A DNA stretch of 64,000 nucleotides from Termitidicoccus mucosus (GCF_038725785.1 NZ_CP109796.1:1-64000), one strand, 5' to 3'. Shown: positions 35,760 to 48,577, counted from the stretch's first letter. Notes: a model not told the origin generated them from the letters alone. Translations and numbers: made by a program.

Positions 35760-38700
35760 TTAGAAATCGAATGTTGCTGACAAAATGAATGTGCGCGGAT
35801 CAACGATACGATAGGAGGCGACAGAACCGTCATAATTGACCGCCACTGGCCGAAGACCTCCATCCTCGAAAACATCAACCACATTAAGCTGCAATTTCAT
35901 GCGAACTTTTCCAGACATAATCTTGGTAGTATAGCTAATCCATAAATCCGTGTACCAGTTCGCAGAATCGTAAATCGGCCGGTTGACATCCGATCTATCA
36001 ATATAGTTTGGGATGAGCGTATTTGCACCGCTGGATCGTCCGTAGTAACCAATGACTGATCTGTCTTCCCAACGCTGGCTGCCACCCACGGCAAATCCCT
36101 TCAACGCCGATTGGGTGAAAACATAATTCGTCAGGAAGGCCCAGCGAAATCTGCGCTGTCCCGGCGCAAGCCTGCCATCAAGATCAATCGCCGTATTTAC
36201 TTGGGGAAGAACCACGTTGTTGAAGTAATTTCTGACATTCGTGCATCCATCGGTGCGGTCGATGCCGATTTCTGGAGTAAAACCGTAGCTGTCCCAGAAA
36301 TTGGCGAGATTCACATTCCCGCCGCTGCTGGTTGTATAGTTTGCGTATTGCTGATATTGAGGCAGAAGATAATCCGCGGCCCTTGCATTGTCCCACGCAG
36401 GGCTTCGATGCGCATACCAAGCGGTGTATTCCTTAAGCACGTCGCTGTATCTGGTCTCTTGCTTGCCGCCGGTCAGTTTCATCGTCCAGTTTGGAAGCGG
36501 GTTGTAGGTGACCTGCACTTCAACACCCTTGGCATTTGCAGTTTGTGATGCAGCCGTGGAACCAATCTCACCGTAATAATTGTATGATTGTTGCCAGATT
36601 GTCGCCGTGGCATCCTGGATTTCCTGCTCGTCTGATGGTGTGAGCGTTTGTCCGCCAGCCCAATTTGCGACCGTTGGGTCACCGAACTTGTTAATGAGCG
36701 CAATTTGGCGCGCCCACTTTCTGAAGGACGTGGTATCAAGGTGATCCTTCAGGCGGGTAATCGCACTGCCACCAGTTATGCGCTCATTGTCATTTGATGC
36801 CTCAAACCACGTCACGCGGGCGAATAGCTTGTTTTTAAACAGCGAAAATTGGACGCCCCAGTCTGTGCCCTCTCCCGTGGGTTTTGGGAGCGGCTTGCCA
36901 AACAAGTCCACTTGCGCGGCATCGGGCGCATTAAAGTTGTCTGATTTGTTATAACTAACGCCAAAACTGCGGACAAACTCCCACCATAGGGAACCGCGAT
37001 CAGCACGGCTTTCTATCGCTTCCCAACCTTGGAAAGGTTTCAGAACGCCACCAATTGTGCTCGTGGTGCCGCTCAACTCATCCCACGGCTTCCAGCGTGA
37101 AAATACTTTGTCGATTTGATAAACACCGTCCACCCATTTTTCGGCGTTGGTCAGCGCCTTGGATATTACGGTCTTAGTGACAGGATCGGTAATGGCAGCA
37201 CCTTCCTGGGCTATTGCTCGTGCGCGATAATCATCATAACGAATGCCCAATGTCGTTATCAGCCTCTCGGCCCACCAATAGCTGGTGATGCCACCGGACC
37301 ACGACGCGAGCCGTCGTTGGTTCCTTCCCGTGGTTTCGCTGCGAGTCACCAAGCCCGTCGTCATCGAAACCGTTTCCCATTGGCTGGTGGCGTAATTATA
37401 GACAGTAATATCACCGGTGTATGCATTGCGTCCCCATTCGCCGGAAGCCTGTGTGACCGTGCCATAGGGATCTCCGGGTTTGGACAAGTAGTATTGGCGC
37501 TGCAAGGCATTCTGCTGGTAATTCCAACCGGTAGGCGTGCCATCCGCATTATTCTGCGGATTGTTCATAAAACGGTATTGGCCGGCGATGTCGCCACCCA
37601 CAAATTGAGGCCGTTTTCTATACAAAGTCTTGGTTACATCCTGATAGGAAAACAGACCTAAAATCTGATGACGCCCCAGCCATTTCGTCCAATTTTTATT
37701 TTTTGAGAAATCGGGAGTGAAGGCAAGCATCGCGCGATAATTGTCCGCAGTTTCAGAGTTCACGTATATTTCCGGGTCCTGGTCGCGAACAAAAACCTGC
37801 CCGAGATACGGATTCAAGGAGCCGTCCGGCAATCTCACGTTTGTATCCACATAGAGTGTATTGACGTCCAGCGTCGCAACCGTGTGGCTCGAAAATGAAT
37901 CGAAATCCTGACGGAGCCAGCCCGCGCTCAAATGCAAAAGATTTGGCAATATTTCCTGTTCCAATTCCAGGTTATAATTGGTGTTTCTATCATTGCCATA
38001 ATTCATCTGAAGCGTGTTGATCTTCTCCCAGTTGTAGATTTTTTTGTCCGTCACGCCGGAATACATGTATCCCGAGACATCGACCGGGGCCGACCAGCCG
38101 CCAGAGGCCGTGGTGATGGAGTTATAGGCGGCATCCCAGACTGGATTTCCGTTGATATTATCAGCAGGAATGGCGTTTGGATAAGCGGGAGCGACTATCG
38201 GCCATGTGTCCGCATTTGCCGCCGGATTTGCGCCTTTGCCCCATTGAGTGCGGTATTGAACGGCAGGGGTAAACCAGCAACCAAATTGCCATCGGCAATC
38301 TGCATGACTGTGCGGCCGAGATTCGGTATGCCAGACGCGATGCCAGGAACAAACAATATGGAATTGGCGTTTGTAAACGCCCCCGTACCATAGATGGCGA
38401 CGCCATTATAGCTGGATTCCGGAACGTCGGAGGCGTTGATTACCACATTCCATTTGGAAGGATCATAACCTGGCAGTGATTTAATATAGTTTCTAGTCGC
38501 ATCCGTTCTCGGCGAACGGGCTGACATGGCAAAAGGCGCGCTTACGGCCCCCGTGTCCAGCGAGGTGAAAGTCCCTGTCGCGGAGTCGTAAACCGGACGC
38601 CCGCCCTTTACCCATTCGGTCACAAAATCGCGCGGCGTCATCGAGTTGGGCCGGCGATTGTCATTCGTGTAACCTTCCACGCTTGCGCGAAGGATTGTCT

Positions 38701-39586
38701 TCTTGAACGGGCGGTAGGTGATCGCGCCATATTGGCGGCGTGTAATATCGTAGGACGGCTTTCGCTCGAATTGTTGGTCATTATATACAAATGCGCCATA
38801 GACAGCCAAGGTGTCTTTTATGAGAGACTTGTTGAAATTAAAACTGGCACGGGTTGACGCACGATCATCAACACGGAATGATGCCTGTGCGGTGTTTTTG
38901 TTTAACAGGGCCTGAGCGGTGCTTTGATTTACGATGCCGGCGGGGCTGCCCATGCCAAACAACATGGAGTTTGGCCCGCGCGAAATTTCCAGTGATGCCG
39001 TGTTGTAAGAATCGAAGGGCACCTGTGGATTGGCCGGATAATAGTTCAGTGCCGAGCCGGGCACTCCCAATCCGCGGACACGATTGGCGGTCGCATTGGT
39101 TTGCACGATTCCGGAGCCGCCACTGTTTGCCGCAATCGTGTCGGCGACACCATCGCTCCGGGCTGACAATATCCCCGGCGTATAAGTCGAGGAACCTTCG
39201 GTGTTCACCTCGTAACGAAACACATCATTGATATCCAACGATGCAGTGTCTTCCATCTGCTGCTTCGTAATCACCGATATGGATGCGCCCAAGTCGGCGA
39301 TATTTGTCTTCATGCGGCTGCCAGCGAGGGTGTTCTCGGCAAAATAGCCCTTTTCTTTTTTTGAATCCACTTGGAAAGGCGACATCACGATTATGTCGTC
39401 GGAGGGCCTGCTATCTGTAGTAGTAACAACCGGGACGCGGGGATGAGATTCGGCGGGATCTGTATCGGATTGTTTAACAGCCTGCGCCATCACCAGCGAA
39501 GACGATATTAACATGCCACTGGCCGCTGCTATTAGATAGTGATACAGGGCGGGGGGATTTTGAGATGCGCAGGGCATGGTTTTCAT
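35760..39586 (-). pseudogene. TonB-dependent receptor, frameshifted
   Basis: This is a large outer-membrane receptor for sugar or other ligand uptake, about 1275 residues if read through. The 5' piece (39586 to about 38268) has a signal peptide, a plug region (NTLAGSRMKTNIADLGASIS, LDINDVFRYEVNTEGSSTYT, SLEISRGPNSMLFGMGSPAG) and the first barrel strands. After a one-base loss in the G4 run at 38266-38269 the next frame carries the rest of the barrel (from QYRTQWGKGANPAANADTWP) to a terminal Phe (FILSATFDF), as expected for outer-membrane insertion. Without correction the 5' piece stops at 38,195. The call is pseudogene unless the indel is an assembly error. Confidence 0.85.
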
Positions 39587-39662
39587 TATTGTGATGTTTG
39601 GAGTCACTATACGTTGTTGTTGTTGCTTTGGCGGAGTTTCACTCGGATATCGTCCCGTTTTT

Positions 39663-42026
39663 TTAGAAACGGTATCCGACACCGGCGCGCACGGAGATGG
39701 TTTGATCGACAATGATATTTGAGTCGTTGCCATAGCTGGCAAAGAGCGAAAAGCCGTTGGTGTAATCGACGGAAAAACCGCCTTCGATGCGCCAGCCGTC
39801 GCGATCAAGCCTTCTGGCCAAAACTTCGATGTCGCGATCCAATACGTTTGCCCTGATATGCCGATCACCCCCTTCGGCGTCATGCATGTAGAAAACATTG
39901 AGGAAGGGACGGATTTGCGCCTTGCCGCGAAGGATGTCGAAAGTGCGAGAGAAGCGGAAACCGGCGGAGAGGAGTACCGCCTCCGCGCTTTGTTTTTCGA
40001 CGTGGATCGGCACGAGAGTATCGCCGGTTTCAGTGAACGGGTCCGCGTGCCACTTTGTGTAGGCGACGGCGACGACCGGCGCAATGTCGAGGATCGGCGT
40101 GGGAATATTGTAGGCGAGTTGGAAACGGAAGCCGGAGTGCTTGCCGTCGGTGTCGGCCTTGGCGTAGCTGCCGAGACGGGAACGGACGACGCTGCGGTCG
40201 GCCGAGTAGTCGTCCATGCCGTAGAATGCGAGGGCATCGAGTTGGAAAGCGGCTTTGCGGAAGCGTGCGTAGAGCGCGCCGGTGATGCTGGAGGAGTCGC
40301 CACTGCTACCGGAATCGTCCGGCGATAATCGGTGTAGTTGTAAGATAGGACGGCACCGGCAACAAATCCGTGCGAAAGCACGGTCCGCGCCGAGATAAAA
40401 ATCGTAGGGTTTGAAATTGAAGTATTCGTTGTTGGCGGTTGTCGAAACAGTGGACTCGGAGCGCGAGGCTTGCGTCCAAACATTGAACTTTTTCGAGGCA
40501 GCGTCCCCCGCTCCGCTTACGCTGAGGCGGTGCGAGACACTTTCCCCAAGCGCGGACGCGGAGATGAGCGCGGCGGGCCACCACGCTTGGTAGGCTTGCG
40601 GGCCGAGCTGATTGAGAACCTGTCCATAGGCGCGCGCGGTGACCTGCGCATCGAGGGAGAGAATGAGTTCGTCAGGGATGATGTCCATGGCGTCATCGAC
40701 GATGCGGGCTATGCCGAATTGGTTGGCCGTCAGGCCGGAAACCGAGGCGAAGGGAGCGCGGTCAATCGAAATCCATATTTCAGTCTCGCTGCCGGCAGCC
40801 GGGCGGAATTCGTATTCGGCGATGGAGGTGAGTGAAAACGCGTTCTGGTTCCAGTTCGAAAAATCGCCGGTGATGGCGCCGGTGATAGTGGCGACTTTAT
40901 ACTCCGCGGCGCGCAGTGCGAATTCGGAACCGGCGCCGATGCCGACAGAAAGTTGACCGCCGCTTTCTATCGCAAGATTGCCGGCGATGATGAGCTGGTT
41001 CCATGTGGAATTGTCGAAGAAATAGAAGTCGAGCATCCCCCCATTTCTGAGAGTGACGTCGCCGTTGACAGTAAGCGTGCCCGCAGTGTCGATCGTTGTG
41101 CCGCCGCCGCCAAGCCGTCCAGTGTTTTCGAGAACAACATTTCCATTGATGCGGCCTGTGCCGCCTATGTAACCCCTGCGGTCGCCAATGGTGGATACGC
41201 TGCCGTTGTGGATGCCGTTGATGAGAAGGGTGCCCCGATTGACTCTGCTATAGATCTCCGCGCTATCACGATTTGCGAATTCCACAACACCGGTTGTTCC
41301 AATAACGATGACATCGCCGTCGCCCTCGCCGAAACGAAGCGCGTTGCCCCCAGCGCGTGTGGAGTAGAGCGTGCCGGAAATGACGGAAGAATAACTAATG
41401 GTGGACTCGGTGTTGCCAAATGTCACGAGAGTGCCCTGCTCGGAATGCAGCGAATAAATGTTCGGAGACGCGAGGCCTTCAATGAAGTGGATTTCCGAGC
41501 CGGTTTGCATGCTGACCTTGGCACCCCAAAAACCGCCGCCACGCGCCGTCAACCAGTTGCCGGTGGCCGCAGTGACTGTGATGCGCGTGTGGTCCCCGAG
41601 GGTAAGGTTGTAGGGGATGTCATAATTATTGCTGTTGTAGGAATAAAACCCGGGACCGTCCAATTCGAGGTCGAGCCAGCCGCCGCCGGTGCTTTGGAGC
41701 GCGATGTTTGCAACGCCTGTGGAAGGCGTGACTGCGAAGCCTCCGATCTTATATGAAACGCTTGAGGCGCTGGCAGAGGATAGGACGAGGTTTCGCGAGG
41801 TGCCGGTGGCTAGCCACTGAACGCGGTCACTGGAGCCGGGAATGGCACCCGAACTCCAATTGGCGGGATTGAGCCAGTTTGAGTCAACAGCGCCAGTCCA
41901 GTCAACGGTGGCGACAGGGCGGCCGCTGGCTTGCGCGACTGCGCGGGGAGCGCCCCCAATAAAGACAATGGTGGCGGCGAAAACAGCGACGACGAGCGCC
42001 GAGGCGGGTAAGGGTTGTTGTTTCAT
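39663..42026 (-). CDS. Autotransporter with beta-helix passenger and barrel domain
   Basis: This 787-aa protein has a signal peptide (about 1-32), a beta-helical passenger and a C-terminal autotransporter barrel (about 510-787) ending GVGYRF. The passenger begins with a module (WTGAVDSNWLNPANWSSGAI, YKIGGFAV, LGDHTRITVTA, GGFWGAKVSMQTG) that recurs in the surface protein at 54731. A 22-residue window near 550-571 (ARICCRCRPILQLHRL) is out of frame. The adjacent frame gives the proper barrel strand SHGFVAGAVLSYNYTDYRR. The two shifts, near 40,373-40,380 and 40,311-40,322, cancel, so the stop is unchanged. It sits between two TonB receptors and probably displays a pectin-binding domain. Confidence 0.85.
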   Translation of the reverse strand: MKQQPLPASALVVAVFAATIVFIGGAPRAVAQASGRPVATVDWTGAVDSNWLNPANWSSGAIPGSSDRVQWLATGTSRNLVLSSASASSVSYKIGGFAVTPSTGVANIALQSTGGGWLDLELDGPGFYSYNSNNYDIPYNLTLGDHTRITVTAATGNWLTARGGGFWGAKVSMQTGSEIHFIEGLASPNIYSLHSEQGTLVTFGNTESTISYSSVISGTLYSTRAGGNALRFGEGDGDVIVIGTTGVVEFANRDSAEIYSRVNRGTLLINGIHNGSVSTIGDRRGYIGGTGRINGNVVLENTGRLGGGGTTIDTAGTLTVNGDVTLRNGGMLDFYFFDNSTWNQLIIAGNLAIESGGQLSVGIGAGSEFALRAAEYKVATITGAITGDFSNWNQNAFSLTSIAEYEFRPAAGSETEIWISIDRAPFASVSGLTANQFGIARIVDDAMDIIPDELILSLDAQVTARAYGQVLNQLGPQAYQAWWPAALISASALGESVSHRLSVSGAGDAASKKFNVWTQASRSESTVSTTANNEYFNFKPYDFYLGADRAFARICCRCRPILQLHRLSPDDSGSSGDSSSITGALYARFRKAAFQLDALAFYGMDDYSADRSVVRSRLGSYAKADTDGKHSGFRFQLAYNIPTPILDIAPVVAVAYTKWHADPFTETGDTLVPIHVEKQSAEAVLLSAGFRFSRTFDILRGKAQIRPFLNVFYMHDAEGGDRHIRANVLDRDIEVLARRLDRDGWRIEGGFSVDYTNGFSLFASYGNDSNIIVDQTISVRAGVGYRF

Positions 42027-42085
42027 GACGGCGAGTGTTGGAAGATAAAGTTTCGTTTATGTTAAAAATGGCGCCCCGGGGCATT

Positions 42086-45000
42086 TCAGTGGAAGTTGGC
42101 TTTTATGGCCACGGCGATAGTGGTGCCACCGACATAATGGCGAACCGCGCGGTCGTAGCGTGTGTATTTTTCCTTTTCATTGAGGATGTTTCGCCAGTCG
42201 AAGGACAGCGTCCAAGTATTGGAGAACTGCCAGTTGAAACTGACATCCCAGCGGTCGCTCGGGGCGACGTAAACACCGTCGTCGCCCATGCGGAATGTGC
42301 CCTCCTCGACGGAACCGACGCTGGTCGGATTGCGGCGCAACCAGCTATCGCACCAATAGTAGGCCACCGTGGCATACCAACTGCGCGCGCGATAGGTGAG
42401 GCGCGCGTTCAGCACCTTGCGCTTCATATTGAGGATTTCGATATCGCCTTCCGGCTTGGCATAGCTGAACGAACCGTAGAAATCGAGGTTCTGCAATGGG
42501 GACGGCAGGAACTTAAACTGTTTGAAATTCTGGCGATAGCTGAACTCGTAGCCGCTCATCTTGGCGGTGCCCACGTTCTGCATGGTTTGCACCCAGACCG
42601 GATAGTCAGTAAACCAATCCAGAAGCCCGGGCATTATGTTATCCGCCCAGCCCGTGGTCTGGAGGATGTAGTCGTCGATCTCCTTGTAAAACCACCCGGC
42701 GGTCACCACGCCGGAGTTGGGCAGGTAATATTCAACACTGAGATCATAATTGGTGCTGTATTGCGGCTTCAGCGCGATGTTGGCCCGCTGGAAGGTGTAG
42801 TACTGATTATCAGCATTAAATGAAAGCGAGTCGGAGGGAACGAGCTTGGTCATGTCAGGGCGCTGGATCGACGTCGTGTATGCGGCGCGCAGGATGAGGT
42901 TCGCAACCGGCTCATATTTCAACTGCGCGTTTGGAAACCAATTGTCGTAGGAATTTTCCCCGCGGGCGATTTGATCGCGAACATCGACACCTGTGACCAG
43001 GGTCGGCGGCGTCGTGCTCCAGTCAATTCCGCGCGACCAGCCGGAAGTCTCGACTTCCGTGCGTTCATAACGGGCGCCGGCCATTATATTAAAGTTGGCT
43101 ATCTGCCACGATCCCATGAAATAACCGGCGGCGACGGACTCGGAGATGTCGCGTGTGTAACGGGCCAGATATGTGTAATAATCGGCTTCGTTTCTTGTGA
43201 ACATGTCCGGATTATTATAAAAATATTCCGTGACTTTTTGCGTGCTGATCCAGTTCGGGATCACCGAGCGGGAGGCGTCCGAGGAATCCAGGAAATTAGG
43301 ATCATAAAACTCACTGTAATTTGGCGTGGAGGTTGATCTTGAGATTGTAATCGGAGCGGAGACTGTGCGTCTTGCGGTTCCAATCGACATAAGATCCGCC
43401 GGCCCGGAGCGCGAGCGGATGGCCAAACAATGTCACCGGCGCCATGACGTTAAATTTGCCGCCGTTGCGACGGTCGGTAAGGAGCTGGTCATAACTTTGG
43501 ACCAGCAATGTGGTCCAATTGTCGAGGTCGAGCCAGTCATTGGTGGAAGTTGCGTCTATCTGGGTAATTGTGGCGCCATCCTCATGGCGCGCATCGCTCA
43601 ACACGAAATGGCCGAGCGGGCTTTGGAGCGTGATGCTGTTGATGCCATTGGCGCCTTTCGTAAACGCGCGGGACATGTAGCCGTCGTAGTCAAGTTTGCC
43701 CCACGAGAATGTGTGCTTGACGCCCGGATTGACAGACCAGTTTTCATTATAACGTCCCTGCGAGGAGCGCCATTGAGGACATCGACCAATAGCCGTTGAT
43801 ATCCATCGTGTCAAAATCCGAGTTTGCCGCATCATACGTGCTTCCCCCGACCCTGCCGATGCGCAGGCGATGATAGTGGCTGTTCAATTCCTTCCCGTCA
43901 TTATATGATGTCCGCAGGAAAATGGAGGTGTTGCGGGAGAGTTTGTAATCGAGATTGAGCGAGGCGGTGCGATATTGATTGCGTGAACTGCGCTCCGTCA
44001 TCAGCCAGTCGTTGAGGAAACCCTCCGTGCCGGCGGAGGGAAGCTCTCCGGAGGGCAGCGAAGGGTAGGTGTCGCCGAATTCACCAAGCTCAAAGCTGTA
44101 GCGGTAATTTTCGTAGGCATTAAGCGTGAACGAGACGCCGAGCGTGTTGTTCAAAAACGCCTCGGAATAATAAAAATTGAACCCCGGCCCCCATTTGCGG
44201 GACGGCTCGGCGCCACCGGCATTGGAACTGCCGAAGTCGAGCGCCTTGGTATTGAGGTTGAGGTTGAGTCCGAATGAAACGCGGCGGCCTTTTTGGTCGA
44301 ACGCGTTTTTCGTAATCATGTTTACAACGCCACCGCTGGCGTTGGCCGGGGATGAAGGGGGAGGCACTTTATACACCTCGATTGTTTCCACGGCGGCAAT
44401 CGAAAATGTTTTCAGCGAGACAGCGCGGTCGTAATCATCTATTGCGCTGAGGCCGCTGTTGGCGAGGACGTTGCCATCGGTCGTGAAGGTGGTGGCGTTC
44501 GGGCTGATGCCGCGCACAGAAAAGTCTTTGACGTCCTCACCGTCATAATTGACAAAAATGCCGGGGATGTTTTTCAGAATTTCACCGGCATTGGTGTCGA
44601 GGATATTGCCAAATGCATCAGCGGAAACGACGTTTTTCATCACGTCCGACTGCCGCTGCTGGCTGATGGCGAAAGCCTGTCCCTCGCGCTCGGCGGCGAC
44701 GACAAAGGCATCGAGCATGTAGATTGAGGAGGAAAGCGAAAACTCGACGGTGGCTGCGACACCGGCCTCGACGATCACGGTTTTTGTCAGGCTGTCGAGG
44801 TCGGAATAGGTGACGCGCAGCGAATGCTCGCCCGGCGCGAGACCGGTGATGGTGAATGAGCCGCTGGAATCGGTAGTGGAAGCGGGGGCAGTCGCGCCAT
44901 CGAGATAAACGGGCGCGCCGGGGAGGGCGTTACCGGTCTTGGCGCTGAAAACGCGGCCAGCGACAAAGCCAGTGGATGCCGCTTGGGCATCAAGTTGCGG

Positions 45001-45144
45001 GCCGACTGAAAAGATGAACCCGAATGCAAGCAACGCGGGCAGTGCTCGTGTGATTGCTCCGACTTGCTTGGCGGCAAGTGCGATTTTGTCAAACAGCGAA
45101 ACGGAGGCTGCATGTGATCGGGGATTGGCAGGTTTGCAGTTCAT
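42086..45144 (-). pseudogene. TonB-dependent receptor with carboxypeptidase-like domain, two frameshifts
   Basis: This is the first gene of the minus-strand cluster. The 5' piece (45144 to about 43780) has a signal region, a CarboxypepD_reg-like domain (VAGRVFSAKTGNALPGAPVY), a plug with SVRGISPNATTFTTDGNVLA and VYKVPPPSSPANASGGVVNM, and early barrel strands. Two one-base gains, near 43,774-43,787 and 43,326-43,334, split the barrel into three frames (GRYNENWSVNPGVKHTFSWG in the second, YSEFYDPNFLDSSDASRSVI in the third). The barrel ends AVAIKANFH. Read through, it is about 1018 residues, normal for such receptors. It probably imported large oligosaccharides. Confidence 0.85.
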
Positions 45145-45445
45145 GTGGTTGGTTGGGTTTAGTATGAAAGTAATTCTATTCGCATCACGCGGCGGCTCGT
45201 TTTATGTTCGGATACCCAAGGGTGCGTCGTGTTTGCATGATAGGGCAATTGTGTCATTGTAATATGGAAACTGGTTTGGGGCAGAGGGCTTGTCGCCGGG
45301 GTTTATTCAGCTTCTAGGGGGCGCAGGGCGTTCAGGATTGAGGCTAGGGTGGGTTTTAAGTGACAATATCAAATTGGCGGGCGGCTGCTATCGGTCATTT
45401 GAGGTATTTTTTTGCGATTGCATTTGTGCTAATATCCGTGCCGTC
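45145..45445. promoter_or_regulatory. Divergent control region with candidate operator
   Basis: This 301-base gap separates the receptor-led cluster (minus) from the sensor kinase (plus) and must hold both promoters. It is AT-richer than its flanks. The 16-mer at 45396-45411, CATTTGAGGTATTTTT, recurs with one mismatch and inverted at 49454-49469 ahead of the giant PL4 gene. It could be the binding site of the response regulator encoded at 48578. No -10/-35 pair could be assigned with confidence. Confidence 0.45.
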
Positions 45446-48400
45446 ATGCTGGAAATGACGCCCCATTCACTGATGCAAAAATCAGCCTGCGCTCCGTCCT
45501 GGCTCGGATTGCGCAGGTGGTTTTGCGTCGGTTACGCCGTCCTTGTGCGGCTCGTGACGTTCGACTCTTGGCTCGACGCACAGGAGGCCTCGCCCAATTT
45601 GCACACACGCACGTCCGGCTTCATTACGCGCGGCTGGGATGCCGAGGACGGACTGCCGCATAATGCAGTCAACAAGGTCATCCGCGACAGGCATGGTTTT
45701 CTGTGGGTCGCCACACAGCTCGGCTTGGCCCGTTTCGACGGACGACAATTCGTAACTTACCGCGTTCCCGACGATTTTACGCTGGGCGGCTACAACATCC
45801 GTGCGCTTGCGCTGGAGGACGATCACACGCTGTTGATGCTCACCGGAGGCGACAAACTGGTGCGCTTGCGCGATGGTGTTTTCGAGCTGCATCCGGCAAA
45901 TGGCAAGATGGAGGGTTCCCGCATGCGCGAACTGGCCGTCGATGAGAACGGCGACATCTGGATTGGCACGGAAACATCAAAATGCCTGCGATGGAATGGC
46001 AACGAGCTGCAAACATTCGGAGCCGCCGAGGGCGTGAACGCGCGCGGCGCGTCCTTTACTTTTGCGAACGGCCAGCAGAAACGCTTGTGGGTGGCGGGCG
46101 GCGATTTTCTCGGCTGGCATGACGAGGAAGGTTTGCACGAATACGCGCACAAGACAGGTAATTCGTTCTACGTCGCCCCGGCGCGCTCCGGAGGCGTGTG
46201 GGTCGCCGCGCGCGAGCATCTGGCGAAAATCGAAAACAACCGCTGGCGCATCGTTTATTCCGAAACAGACTGGCCGGCGCGACGGCTCGGCATCCAGGAT
46301 ATTTTCGAAGCGGACGACGGGGCGCTTTGGATCGCAACAAAACGCGATGGCGTCTTTCGCTTGGTGGACGGCGTCCTGACGCACGTGCCCATGCCCCAGG
46401 AACGAGCGATGTCCATCACGGACGACATCGACGGCAATGTGTGGCTGGGCATGCACGGTGGCGGCCTCGTGCGAGCCAAGCCACAACGCCACGTGCTGCT
46501 CAACACCGCCGCCGGTTTGCCGTCGGATGTGAGTTCGTCGGTGTGCGAGGATGGCAACGGCGCTCTCTGGTGCGCAAATCAATCCGGCGGCCTTGTGCGC
46601 ATGAAGAACGGCAACATTAGTATCGCCACCATGGCTGCGGCGGAAAGCATTCCCTACATCAGCAGTGTTTGCGCCGACAAACACGGGCGTATCTGGGCCG
46701 GTTCCGTCAGCGGGCTCTATTGGACGACGGTCAAGGGCAACGGCCCGCACGACGGCGGTGGCGAGCGATGGCTTTTGCAACATTACGCCGGCAGGAAAGG
46801 TCAATGTGCAGTCGCTTTTTGCGCATCCAATGGCGATCTTTGGGTCAGTTGGGGTGGCAGGCACCTCGGCGTATTGCGCGCTGGGAAAATGCACGAATTC
46901 ACACAAACCGACGGATTTCACGGCGAGCGCGTCATGGAATCGCCGAGCGCAAAAATGGCGAAATCTGGATCGGCATCGTGCGCGACACGCTTCTTCGCTT
47001 CGACCAGAACACCGGCAAATTTGAGCAACACCCGCTCCACGACTCCACACGGTTCAACCGCATTCACTCGCTCTTTGTTGATAGCGAAGACCGGCTCTGG
47101 ATCGGCACGATTCAAGGATTGCTCCTCTGGCGCGGAAACGAATCGCGGCTCTTCACGCAAGCGGACGGCCTGCCCGACGAAACCATCAACCAAGTCGTCG
47201 AGGACGACTATCGGCGCCTTTGGGTCAACAGCCGCCGTGGCATATTCCACGCATCCACAAAACAACTGCTCGCCGTTGCGGACACCCCCGGGAAAAAAGT
47301 TTCCGCAATCCTGCTCGGACACGACGAAAACCTCGATGGTATTTCCGGCCTGCTCGGCAGCCAGCCCATGTCCTGCAAAACGCGCGACGGACGCGTCTGG
47401 TTCATCACCTATCGCGGCGTTATCGGCTTCGATCCGCCGGACTCCCGCGAGGCACGCAAGCCCCTGCCGGTTTATATCGACGCCATCGCCGCAAACGGCC
47501 GCGCACCGATCATCCCGGCACCCGGAGCCGAAACGCGCATCCCGTCCGGCGCCATCCCCCTCGAAATCCGTTTCACCGCGCTCAATTTCTCCACTCCCGA
47601 GCGCACCCAAATATGGCGCATGCTCGAAGGCTACGACCCTGAGTGGATTGATGCCGGCGGCGAGCGCAAAGCCATCTACCCGCGCCTGCCTCCGGGACGT
47701 TATGTGTTTCGCGTGCAGGCGGGCGATTCGGACAGCGGTATCCTGACGCAGTCGGAAGCGTCGCTCATCATTATCGTTGCCGCCGCGTGGTGGCAAACAT
47801 GGTGGCGCGCACCTTCGCCCTGCTCGTTTTTGCCACGATTGTCGCATGGTGCGCGCGCCGCATGTCCTTCCGAATTCTCAAGCGGCGCTTGCGCCGCCTT
47901 GAGCACGAACACGCGCTTGATCGCGAGCGCACCCGCATCGCGCACGACCTGCACGACGACCTCGGCGGCCACACCACGCAAATCAGTTTTGTCGCAAACA
48001 GGCTTTTGCGACAAAGTCCGACTCTCGCACAACAAGAACTGCTCACGCGCCTCACATCACTCGCGCATCAACTCGTGGAGGACTTGCATCGGATAATCTG
48101 GACGGTCGATCCGCAAAACAACTCATGGGAGGATCTGGCGACATATATCGCGCGTTATGCCCAGCGACGGCTTGCGGGCACCGGCATCGCGTGCATCGTT
48201 GAGGGTATCGAAAACATACCCGATCTGCCTCTGACACCCGAAGTTCAACATCACCTGCTCGCAGTGACCAAGGAAGCTCTCAACAACATGCAAAAACACT
48301 CGCATGCGGATCGTGTCACCATCCGCTTGTCCGCGAACGAAGGGCTGTTCCGTATGTCCATAAACGACAATGGACAGGGCTTTGATGTGGCCGCCGCAGT

Positions 48401-48557
48401 GGGCGAAGACGACGGCAACGGCCTCCGCAACATGCATACTCGCATGAAAGAGATCGGCGCGAACATTAAAATCGAGAGTTCCCCCGGAGCAGGCGCGCAA
48501 ATCTCGGTTGAATTGCCGTTCCGGCGCGATCATCCTCCATTAAGCCAACATCAATGA
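45446..48557 (+). pseudogene. Reg_prop/Y_Y_Y sensor histidine kinase, two frameshifts
   Basis: This is a membrane sensor kinase of the two-component-regulator-propeller type. A signal or TM segment (about 20-45) is followed by Reg_prop repeats (TRGWDAEDGLPHNAVNKVIR, DRHGFLWVATQLGLARFDG), a Y_Y_Y domain (EGYDPEWIDAGGERKAIYP), a TM helix (TFALLVFATIVAWC), HisKA_3 with the phospho-His in IAHDLHDDLGG, and HATPase_c (KEALNNMQKH, INDNGQGFD, GNGLRNMHTRM). One base is missing near 46,936 and another near 47,804; restoring each G run gives a continuous protein of about 1037 residues. Its partner regulator starts 20 bases later. It probably senses rhamnogalacturonan fragments in the periplasm. Confidence 0.88.
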
Positions 48558-48577
48558 ATCATTAGAAACATACCCTC

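Noticed and set aside
38262-38272. Programmed ribosomal frameshifting in the TonB receptor
   Set aside because: No slippery heptamer or downstream pseudoknot is apparent; a simple indel in a G run explains it.
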